Assembly (NCBI RefSeq): GCF_003992055.1 | Contig: NZ_RQVD01000004.1 | Span: 1 to 64,000, forward strand | Direction: 5' to 3' | Source: Veillonella sp. CHU740 | GTDB taxonomy: Bacteria > Bacillota > Negativicutes > Veillonellales > Veillonellaceae | Length of the DNA: 64,000 nt | Part shown: positions 28,738-35,965 of the stretch, piece by piece | Numbering within the stretch: position 1 is the stretch's first letter | Layout: each line of letters opens with the position of its first letter | Translations under genes and position numbers: made by a program | The notes under the pieces: generated by a model | Told to the model about the DNA's origin: nothing | Database searches by the model: none | Seen by the model: only the letters and a program-made list of their open reading frames with translations

Positions 28738-28795
28738 GCTAGCTCAGCTTATGAAATAATTTCATTACAAATAGGTAATTCAGGAGGAAGTTATA

Positions 28796-29176
28796 ATGAA
28801 AAAGTTCAATGTTACAGTTAACGGTACAGTATATGAAGTAGAAGTAAACGAAGTTGGTGGTGTAGCTCCAGTAGCAGCTCCAGCTCCTAAAGCTGCAGCT
28901 CCAGCTCCTAAAGCAGCTCCAGCAGCGGCTCCAGCAGCAGCGGCAGCTCCAGTTCCAGCAGGTGCTCAAACTGTTGATTGCCCAATGCCTGGTAAAATCT
29001 TGTCCGTAGCTGTTACAGCTGGCCAAGCAGTTAAAAAAGGCGATGTTCTTTGCATCTTAGAAGCTATGAAAATGCAAAACGAAATCGTTGCACCACATGA
29101 TGCAACAGTAGCTGAAGTTCGTGTAGCAGCTAATCAAACAGTAGCAACTGGCGACGCTTTAGTTGTATTAGGCTAA
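28796..29176 (+). CDS. mmdC: Methylmalonyl-CoA decarboxylase gamma subunit (biotin carrier)
   Basis: The protein has 126 residues. An N-terminal strand (KKFNVTVNGTVYEVEVNEV) is followed by a flexible alanine/proline linker (about 22-56) and a biotinyl domain with the biotin lysine in EAMKMQNE (about residue 92). It shuttles CO2 from the alpha subunit to the membrane beta subunit. GGAGGAAG precedes the ATG. A long inverted repeat about 100 bases downstream marks the operon end. Confidence 0.95.
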   Translation: MKKFNVTVNGTVYEVEVNEVGGVAPVAAPAPKAAAPAPKAAPAAAPAAAAAPVPAGAQTVDCPMPGKILSVAVTAGQAVKKGDVLCILEAMKMQNEIVAPHDATVAEVRVAANQTVATGDALVVLG

Positions 29177-29275
29177 TCAAAGCTTATCTGGTGATATAAA
29201 TAATGTGATTTGTAGTATCGCCAATCACATCAGTAGTAGGAATAAATATGCCTACTATATATATGATTGTACTAT

Positions 29276-29304
29276 GCCTAGGTAATACATAGTGTTACCT
29301 AGGC
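29276..29304 (+). terminator. Probable terminator of the propionate operon
   Basis: GCCTAGGTAA and TTACCTAGGC form a perfect 10-bp stem with a 9-base loop, followed by TTGTTAC. Two weaker inverted repeats precede it (GTGATT/AATCAC and AGTAGG/CCTACT). Confidence 0.65.
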
Positions 29305-29417
29305 TTGTTACAAATATGGCAGGATGACTATGAATTCATATAAGAAATATATAGTTGGTATGCGCTTTACATAACACGTAATCTTGTGTTTATTTTTATT
29401 CTCCATGAGGTGGAATC

Positions 29418-29681
29418 ATGATACTATCAGATGAAGCAAAGGTATTTACGTGCATTTGTATGGCGCTTTTTATTTGTACTTGTACCGCACTTCTCATAGG
29501 TGAAGAGCGGAAATCAAAATGGTTTCAGAAACGAACCACCTATAGTTTTTTTCTCCGTCGAGGAGTACTAGGAGAATGGTTACATTTCGGATACCCTTGC
29601 ACAGTAGAAGGGTATGGAGTGACGGCTATTATGTTGTGCTTGATTGGCCTATCATCCTATATTATATGGACAGTATTGTGA
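29418..29681 (+). CDS. Small membrane protein, unrecognised
   Basis: The protein has 87 residues and two hydrophobic segments (about 9-27 and 67-85) separated by a basic, aromatic stretch. GAGGTGG lies 7 bases before the ATG. It has no similarity I recognise and does not look like the MmdD or OadG membrane anchor, though it lies between the decarboxylase genes and a sodium-dependent-type transporter. Real by RBS and position; function unknown. Confidence 0.55.
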   Translation: MILSDEAKVFTCICMALFICTCTALLIGEERKSKWFQKRTTYSFFLRRGVLGEWLHFGYPCTVEGYGVTAIMLCLIGLSSYIIWTVL

Positions 29682-29734
29682 TGTATTAAACGGTTGATAT
29701 TAGGCATATTTTTCTTGGAGAGGAGTTGACTCTT

Positions 29735-31030
29735 ATGGATCCGGCTGTACTGACATTAATTGTACTGGGTATCATGGCCTTACTATTCGTAACGGAAATT
29801 ATACCTCTTGCAATTACCTCTATCGGAGGTGCTATGGCACTTGGGTTATTGGGTATTATACCCATGAAACAAGTATTTAGCGGTTTATCTGATAGTACAG
29901 TAGTGTTATTTGCTGGTATGTTTATTATTGGAGCAGCCTTGTTTCATACAGGTTTAGCTCAAAAAATTGGTATTACAGTGGTAAAAAAAGCAGGCAATAG
30001 TGAAAATGGACTTATGATTGCGTTAATGCTTGTCACTGCATTTATGTCCTCTGTTCTTTCTAATACGGGAACAGCAGCAGCTTTATTGCCAGTTGTGATT
30101 GGTATATGTGCATCTGCTAAGATTCCTGCATCTCGTCAATTAATGCCGATGGCATTTGCGGCTGGTATTGGTGGTATTATTACACTAGTAGGTACACCAC
30201 CCAATATTATTATTAATGGTGCCTTAGGGCAAGCTAAACTTCCTCAATTTGGATTCTTTGAATTTGCATGGATAGGGATTCCTTTGACAATCGCCTTCAT
30301 GCTATATATGGTGACTATTGGTAAACATTTCCTTCCTTCTCATGATGGAAATGCAAAAGCTGAGGTCGCACAAGAGGTCGATGCTAATGATATTTCGAAT
30401 GATCCTAAAAAAATGTGGTACTCTGGTATCATCTTGATTGGTGTTGTTCTATTCATGGCATTATCTACAACGTTGAAAAAAATCGGCATTGATGTGCCTT
30501 TACATTTGGCAGCCATCATTGGCGCTGTATTAGCGGTATTGACTGGTTGTTTGAAAGAAAAACAAGCGTATCAATCTATAGATTGGGTAACAATTTTCTT
30601 ATTTGCAGGCATGATGCCTGTAGCTTCTGCAATGAATGATTCTGGTGCAGGTCAAATGATTGCTCACGCTGTGGTGGATATTATGGGAGATAATCCTAGT
30701 CCGTACTTTGCAACAGCGATTTTATTCTTGCTATCCTGTGTATTAACACAATTTATGTCTAATACGGCATCTTGTGCATTATTGGCTCCTATTGGTATTT
30801 CTATTGCACAAGCTATGGGTGCCAGTCCACATGCTGTATTGATGGCCATAGGTGTAGCAGCCTCTTGCGCATTTGCTACGCCAGTGGGTACGCCACCGAA
30901 TACGATTGTGTTGACGCCAGGGAATTATAAATTTATGGACTATGTGAAAGCTGGCACGCCACTGATTGTTGTATGCTTTATCGTAAGTTTAGTGATTATT
31001 CCTATGGTATGGCCATTCAATATGCCATAA
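29735..31030 (+). CDS. SLC13/DASS family anion permease
   Basis: The protein has about 431 residues and 11-12 membrane segments in two inverted halves. Each half holds a conserved SNT-type motif: SVLSNTGTAAALLPVV near 112 and FMSNTASCALLAPIG near 342. They are followed by GTPPNIIINGALG and GTPPNTIVLTPGNY, typical of sodium-coupled di- and tricarboxylate carriers. It may import succinate, malate or related anions for the neighbouring pathway; substrate not shown by sequence. The start is ATG 29735 after GGAGAGGAG, not the upstream TTG. Confidence 0.88.
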   Translation: MDPAVLTLIVLGIMALLFVTEIIPLAITSIGGAMALGLLGIIPMKQVFSGLSDSTVVLFAGMFIIGAALFHTGLAQKIGITVVKKAGNSENGLMIALMLVTAFMSSVLSNTGTAAALLPVVIGICASAKIPASRQLMPMAFAAGIGGIITLVGTPPNIIINGALGQAKLPQFGFFEFAWIGIPLTIAFMLYMVTIGKHFLPSHDGNAKAEVAQEVDANDISNDPKKMWYSGIILIGVVLFMALSTTLKKIGIDVPLHLAAIIGAVLAVLTGCLKEKQAYQSIDWVTIFLFAGMMPVASAMNDSGAGQMIAHAVVDIMGDNPSPYFATAILFLLSCVLTQFMSNTASCALLAPIGISIAQAMGASPHAVLMAIGVAASCAFATPVGTPPNTIVLTPGNYKFMDYVKAGTPLIVVCFIVSLVIIPMVWPFNMP

Positions 31031-31077
31031 CAGATATCATACTGGATATGAAAGATACATAACTATATAGTATATAC

Positions 31078-31127
31078 AAGGGCTGACAAGGAATCGAAAG
31101 TATATGATTCTAATGTCAGTCCTTTTT
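31078..31127 (+). terminator. Terminator after the SLC13 permease
   Basis: AAGGGCTGACA pairs with TGTCAGTCCTT (one G-U), followed by a T run. Confidence 0.8.
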
Positions 31128-31217
31128 GTAGAGATAATTGACTTAAATGTGATAGAATATGATTAGGAACCTTGGTATAGGTAACCTGTACTAGACTAAG
31201 AACAAGAGGGTGAAGTT

Positions 31218-32327
31218 GTGAGACCTACATATGTAGAAATAGATACAGCACAAATACGAAGTAATTTACGAAAAATTAAAGATTGTTTACCAGAATGGTG
31301 TACGAGCACTGCCGTCGTAAAGGCTAATGCCTATGGTCATGGTAGTGTCATGGTAGGGCGTATTGCCGTTGAAGAAGGTTATGAATCATTAGCGGTAGCC
31401 TTTCCAGAAGAAGCGATACCATTGCGCGCAGCAGGGATTACTGTGCCTATCTATTTGCTAGGGCTGACCTTACCGCAGTCCTTTGATTTAGTTATTGAGG
31501 GAAACTCTAGGCCTGCAATTTGTGAGTCTACTGACCTAGAGGCACTTAATGAATGTGCCAAAAGGCATGAAACAATAGTAGAATGTGCCATTGCAGTTGA
31601 TACAGGTATGCATCGCATCGGAAGCAAACCACAGGATGTACTAGCATTTTTAGAACGTGTAGAATCTTATGAGTATCTTCGTGTAGATGGGTTCTTCTCA
31701 CATTTAGCAAATGGTGATGCTGCGGATCAAAGCCATGCTAACTTTCAAGTGGAACAGTTTAGACAAGTGGTAGAAACGATTCGAGCTCATCGAGATGAGG
31801 CGTATCGGTTTTCGTTAGCAAATAGTGCTGGATTGTTAGCTGTTGCAGATAGTTTGTTTAATGATGCTCGGCCGGGGATTATTCAGTATGGGATCATGCC
31901 ATCTATGGATGTACCCAATCGCTTAGGGTTAAAACCAGCCTTAAGTTTATATAGCAAAGTCGTTCATGTGCAACACTTACAAAAAGGGGCTTCTATCGGA
32001 TACGGTAGTACGTATACAACGGCAGGAGAAGAAACGATTGCAACAATTCCAGTAGGGTATGCCGATGGATACCCGAGGTCTTTGTCTAATAAAGGGTCTG
32101 TACTCATCCATGGCACACGATGCCCGATTGTAGGGCGTATATGCATGGATCAATTTATGGTAAAAGTCCCGAACCATGTTCAAGTTTCACCAGGTGACAG
32201 TGTAGTGCTATTGGGAAAACAAGGGCAAGAAAGTATTACTGCCCTAGAATTAGCCTATTTAGTGGGAACCATTCCGTATGAAATCTTCTGTAATTTTTCG
32301 GAAAGGGTACCACGGCATTATATTTAG
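31218..32327 (+). CDS. alr: Alanine racemase
   Basis: The 369-residue PLP enzyme makes D-alanine for peptidoglycan. The PLP lysine lies in AVVKANAYGHG (about residue 37); the second catalytic base (Tyr) is in SIGYGSTYTT near 262; the substrate-site segment GRICMDQFMVKV is near 310. The start is GTG at 31218, preceded by AGAGGG, because the conserved RPTYVEIDTAQI begins right there. It is monocistronic and ends near a long hairpin shared with metF. Confidence 0.95.
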   Translation: MRPTYVEIDTAQIRSNLRKIKDCLPEWCTSTAVVKANAYGHGSVMVGRIAVEEGYESLAVAFPEEAIPLRAAGITVPIYLLGLTLPQSFDLVIEGNSRPAICESTDLEALNECAKRHETIVECAIAVDTGMHRIGSKPQDVLAFLERVESYEYLRVDGFFSHLANGDAADQSHANFQVEQFRQVVETIRAHRDEAYRFSLANSAGLLAVADSLFNDARPGIIQYGIMPSMDVPNRLGLKPALSLYSKVVHVQHLQKGASIGYGSTYTTAGEETIATIPVGYADGYPRSLSNKGSVLIHGTRCPIVGRICMDQFMVKVPNHVQVSPGDSVVLLGKQGQESITALELAYLVGTIPYEIFCNFSERVPRHYI

Positions 32328-32399
32328 ATAGACGGATATTCCATATATGAATGGGTTTGTAGGTCTCTATAAAAAGAATATGCTAATAAAGCAATATAA

Positions 32400-32452
32400 G
32401 GATGCTCTATGTAGGACCTTCTCTTGACGAGAGAAACTACATAGAGCATCCT
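32400..32452. terminator. Shared hairpin between alr and metF
   Basis: A 15-bp stem (GGATGCTCTATGTAG and its complement) lies between the two convergent genes. T runs on both sides are weak, so it may serve both directions. Confidence 0.7.
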
Positions 32453-32505
32453 TGCTATATTTTGTATGTATGATAGGTGTATAAAAACTATGGTAATAAT
32501 CCTAT

Positions 32506-33387
32506 TTATTGGCTTTCATAAACAGGAGAGCTAAATAAGGAACGAGCTGCTTGTTCGATGTATAGAGCTGTATTAGATTGATTCATAGTATATAAATGAA
32601 TACCAGAGACGCCTTCGGTTACCAAGTCTACGATTTGATTTAATGCGTAGGCAAGGCCGGCATCACGAAGAGCGATAGGATCGTGTTCATATTTATCTAA
32701 AATTGCTTTGAATTTGCGTGGAATAGCTGTTGCATTAGATGTAAGTAAGCGCAATGCTTGATTGCGGTTGATGATTGGCATTACCCCAGCTAAGATAGGT
32801 GCCTCGATACCTGCGAGGGCACATTTTTCTTGGAACTCATAGAATACATTGTTATCTAAGAAGAACTGTGTTACTAATAATTCACAACCAGCATCTACTT
32901 TTTCTTTTAAGTATTTAATATCTTGCAGTTGACTTGGTGAATCTGGATGTACTTCTGGATAGCAAGCACCGGAGATTTGAAAGTGAGGTGCATATTCCTT
33001 GACGAAATGTACAAGCTCTGTAGCATATTTGAAATCTCCTACTGGAGGTAAGTCTTCTAGAATGTCACCACGAAGAGCTAATAGCTTGTGAATACCAAGT
33101 TCATCGAGTCTATCTATAACAGATTTCACTTGTTCTTTTGATAAATAGATAGCTGGTAAATGTGCTTTCGTAGGAATGTGCAATGTGTTTTGTACATAAT
33201 TAGATAGTTTTATGGTTGTTTCTTCAATGTTACGTTGTTTATTACTGCAAGTAACAGAAATAAATTCTGGTTTTAAGCTCTTTAGCTCATCTAGGACAGT
33301 AATAATTTTTTCGTCCCCCACTTGTGTGTTGGGAGGAAATATTTCGTATGATAAGGTTGGTCGTTTTTGTTGTATAGATTCGCTCAT
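32506..33387 (-). CDS. metF: 5,10-methylenetetrahydrofolate reductase
   Basis: The 293-residue FAD enzyme makes 5-methyl-THF for methionine synthesis. It shows the family start LSYEIFPPNT with the catalytic Glu, VTCSNKQRNIEETT, LLALRGD near residue 107 and QFFLDNNVFYEF near 193. AAAGGA lies before the ATG. It diverges from a LysR-type regulator across a 391-base gap, so it is a candidate target of that regulator. No SAM riboswitch is visible upstream. Confidence 0.94.
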   Translation of the reverse strand: MSESIQQKRPTLSYEIFPPNTQVGDEKIITVLDELKSLKPEFISVTCSNKQRNIEETTIKLSNYVQNTLHIPTKAHLPAIYLSKEQVKSVIDRLDELGIHKLLALRGDILEDLPPVGDFKYATELVHFVKEYAPHFQISGACYPEVHPDSPSQLQDIKYLKEKVDAGCELLVTQFFLDNNVFYEFQEKCALAGIEAPILAGVMPIINRNQALRLLTSNATAIPRKFKAILDKYEHDPIALRDAGLAYALNQIVDLVTEGVSGIHLYTMNQSNTALYIEQAARSLFSSPVYESQ

Positions 33388-33573
33388 GGCTGATGTCCTT
33401 TCTTGTAATCAATATGGTCTATCATACCAATTTTTATATATATAGACCAATTCTTAATATATATGAATTGATATAGCTTAAAACTATAATGAATAAGGAT
33501 ATTATATATAGCTAATTTTATATCACAGATACTAGTATATAGACATATTTTGTCATATATTTTAAAATATATC

Positions 33574-33602
33574 TTGACGGTAGGTATTATTTTTTGTATT
33601 AT
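33574..33602 (+). promoter_or_regulatory. Promoter of the LysR gene leader
   Basis: TTGACG (33574-33579), a 17-base spacer and TATTAT (33597-33602) sit about 180 bases before the lysR start. Confidence 0.7.
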
Positions 33603-33670
33603 GTATATACTAAAAAAACCAATAGTTAAAGATGCCATTAGGCGCAGAAAATTAAGTTATACAATGATGT

Positions 33671-33711
33671 ACCTAACGTGTAAAGTAACGGACTTTATTC
33701 GTTAGGTTTTG
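33671..33711 (+). terminator. Attenuator-like hairpin in the lysR leader
   Basis: ACCTAACG / CGTTAGGT with an inner TAAAGT / ACTTTA pairing is followed by TTTTG. It lies between the promoter and the lysR start, so it could attenuate the gene or end a short RNA of about 100 nt. Confidence 0.6.
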
Positions 33712-33778
33712 TTTACTTTCATACAGGAACCTTGTATGTAAAGAACTTCATGAATAGATATAGAAAAGGCAAAAAACA

Positions 33779-34714
33779 ATGAGAATACAACAATTACAAT
33801 ATTTAGAAAAAATTGCAGAGAAAGGATCTATTAATGAAGCGGCTAAGGAGTTATACTTATCGCAACCAAGCTTGTCCAATGCGATTAAAGAGTTAGAACA
33901 TGAAATGGGTGTTCAACTATTATTACGGACAAAATCTGGTGTTACCTTGACCCATGATGGTCGAGAGTTTATGATATATGCTCGCCAAGTATTAGATCAA
34001 ATTCAATTATTAGAAGAACGATATAAATCCAACACAAAGAGAAAGGAACATTTTTTTATTTCGGCTCAGCACTATGCTTTTGTAGTCCATGCTTTTGTAG
34101 AGTTAATTAAAAGTGTTGATACAGATGAATATCAATTTGGATTAAGAGAAACAGAAACGCAGAATATTTTTGAAGACTTGGCTACCTTTAAAAGTGAAAT
34201 AGGAATCTTGTATTTAAATAATTTCAATCGTCAAGTTATGGAAAAATTATTCAAAGAATATAAGTTAACATTTCATCCTCTGTTTGAAGCGGAGCCACAT
34301 GTGTTCTTATGTAGAGAGCATCCATTAGCTAATCAAGAAAAGATTACACTAGAAGACTTGGAAGACTTCCCGTATTTGAGCTATGATCAGGGAGAAGATA
34401 ATTCTTTCTATTTTTCAGAAGAAATTTTGAGTACATTAGATAGAAAAATGACCATCAAAGTATCGGATCGGGCTACGATCTTTAACTTGATGGTTGGTTT
34501 AAATGGATATACGATTAGTTCAGGCATTTTGAGTCGTGAGCTAAATGATGACAAAATTATTGCGATTCCTCTTGATGTAGAAGACACGATGACAATGGGC
34601 TACTTGATGCCACATATGTTGGAACCGAGTGCGATTGCAAAAAAATATTTAGAATTGCTGAAAGAGCATATTCGAAACTATGGTTTTGAGATTATTGAAG
34701 AGAAGAAGAAATAA
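33779..34714 (+). CDS. LysR-type transcriptional regulator
   Basis: The protein has 311 residues. The N-terminal winged helix-turn-helix (about 1-60) reads MRIQQLQYLEKIAEKGSINE, with the helix pair continuing SQPSLSNAIKELEHEMG. The C-terminal effector-binding domain (about 88-300) has the usual two alpha/beta lobes. The effector is not identifiable. The ribosome binding site is weak (AAAAGGC close to the ATG). It is divergent from metF, which is the usual arrangement for a LysR regulator and its target. A terminator-like hairpin in its own leader suggests extra control. Confidence 0.93.
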   Translation: MRIQQLQYLEKIAEKGSINEAAKELYLSQPSLSNAIKELEHEMGVQLLLRTKSGVTLTHDGREFMIYARQVLDQIQLLEERYKSNTKRKEHFFISAQHYAFVVHAFVELIKSVDTDEYQFGLRETETQNIFEDLATFKSEIGILYLNNFNRQVMEKLFKEYKLTFHPLFEAEPHVFLCREHPLANQEKITLEDLEDFPYLSYDQGEDNSFYFSEEILSTLDRKMTIKVSDRATIFNLMVGLNGYTISSGILSRELNDDKIIAIPLDVEDTMTMGYLMPHMLEPSAIAKKYLELLKEHIRNYGFEIIEEKKK

Positions 34715-34747
34715 TACTCTGCATGATACATAAAGCAATAGAAAGAA

Positions 34748-34783
34748 AAGGATACTGAACGAAAGTTGTTCAGTATCCTTTTT
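34748..34783 (+). terminator. Terminator after lysR
   Basis: AAGGATACTGAAC and GTTCAGTATCCTT form a perfect 13-bp stem with a T run. Confidence 0.92.
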
Positions 34784-34809
34784 AATATATAGATATAATT
34801 TCTGATGAA

Positions 34810-35151
34810 TTAATATCCTTGGTAGTTTTGGTAGCCACCTTGGAATCCTGGATTACTTGGATATAATAATTTAGCTTCTTCAATCACACGGAATGTATAG
34901 TTAGTGTTATATTCGTTCACCATGGAAGGAATACGGAAAAGGTCGATGAGAGCCCATATACCAAATCCACCAAATGTAATATAGAATAAAATATTTGTTA
35001 AGGGGCGACCAATATAGAAATAATGAGCTCCTAGCAAAAAGAAACAAATATAGGCAATAAAAGTTTCTTTTTCACTACTTAATTTTAGAGTGACATAATT
35101 TTTTTGTTCAGGTGTTAGGTTGTTAAAAAACGGATAAAATTGTGGTTGCAT
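34810..35151 (-). CDS. TM2 domain-containing membrane protein
   Basis: The protein has 113 residues. The TM2 domain (about 30-75) has two membrane helices and the pattern LLGAHYFYIGR, then FGGFGIWALIDLFRIP. The N-terminal region (PFFNNLTPEQKNYVTLKL) is cytoplasmic-looking and the tail is rich in Gly, Gln and Tyr. TM2 proteins have no settled function. GGAGGTCC precedes the ATG. It stands alone, converging on lysR. Confidence 0.85.
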   Translation of the reverse strand: MQPQFYPFFNNLTPEQKNYVTLKLSSEKETFIAYICFFLLGAHYFYIGRPLTNILFYITFGGFGIWALIDLFRIPSMVNEYNTNYTFRVIEEAKLLYPSNPGFQGGYQNYQGY

Positions 35152-35458
35152 AATGGACCTCCCTACTACAAGAGAATATACTTTTTATTATTATAGCATT
35201 AATTGAAAGAAAGTTCATAATATTGATTGAGTTTTTGTGTTTTGAGAATAATTATTTTTAATACACATAATAACGGAGGGTAATATGTTGGTGAGAAATG
35301 TATTAGTTTTGCAGAAATATGCCTGGTAACTGCTTTAAAATTGATGGTAGTTCCAGAATATGTATGGTGATTGTTAACGAATTAATAACCTCATGTTATG
35401 CGATGGTGAAATTTAGTTATAGTTCATAAAGACCGTTCTATTCTTTCACAAAACAGTT

Positions 35459-35464
35459 TATAAT
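35459..35464 (+). promoter_or_regulatory. -10 box of the cobalamin riboswitch transcript
   Basis: TATAAT lies 20-25 bases before the aptamer, which places the start site at its edge. The -35 is not convincing. Confidence 0.5.
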
Positions 35465-35483
35465 CAAAGTATAACTTTATATT

Positions 35484-35736
35484 TGCCTTACTGGTGCCGC
35501 AAGGCTTAATAGGGAAGCTTGGTGAAAAGCCAACACGGTCCCGCCGCTGTAAAGGGGAGCGAAACTTCATGAAACGTCACTGGGAAACTGGGAAGGCGAA
35601 GTGTAGCGAAGATCCTGAGTCAGAAGAACTGCCGTAAGAAGCATGTCGTTAGATCCGCGAGAGACGGGTAGAGATGGTTTTGCGCTAAGTGCATACGCTA
35701 AGTCATAACCACCGTCTTCTATTGAAGACGGTTTTT
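35484..35736 (+). promoter_or_regulatory. Cobalamin riboswitch with terminator
   Basis: The leader carries the class hallmarks in order: TGGTGCCGC, AGGGAAGCTTGGTG, the CCCGCCGCTGTAA core, a GTCACTGGGAAACTGGGAAG B12-box variant, and CTGAGTCAGAAGA closing with CTGCC. The expression platform is a terminator (CCGTCTTC 35712-35719, GAAGACGG 35724-35731, five T). An AGACGG at 35662-35667 could pair with the terminator's CCGTCT as an antiterminator. It leads the mutA-mutB-meaB operon, 230 bases further on. Confidence 0.93.
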
Positions 35737-35965
35737 CTGTTTTAGAAGGTAATATGGTTGTATCTTTTACAGAGAGGCTATGTAAGTTTGTGCGCCATAG
35801 GATTGGGTAGGGTATACCCAACGTGTAATTGTTTATTTTATTTTTATTGAGCTGCAAGTGTATTATATAAACGGTTAGAGTCCTATAGTGTCACGAAAAT
35901 ATATAGTATATATGGTTTGTATAAGGGAACGTATGCCTGTGTGGTCAAAGAAAGGAAGCTAGACT

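Noticed and set aside
29418-29681. The 87-residue membrane protein as the missing decarboxylase delta subunit
   Set aside because: Delta subunits have a single N-terminal membrane helix, a Pro/Ala linker and a C-terminal basic helix; this has two membrane helices and neither of the other parts.
33388-33570. SAM or other riboswitch upstream of metF
   Set aside because: No conserved SAM riboswitch core is visible in this AT-rich stretch.
35567-35857. Open frame on the reverse strand across the cobalamin riboswitch
   Set aside because: It runs through the aptamer and terminator, which explain the sequence better.
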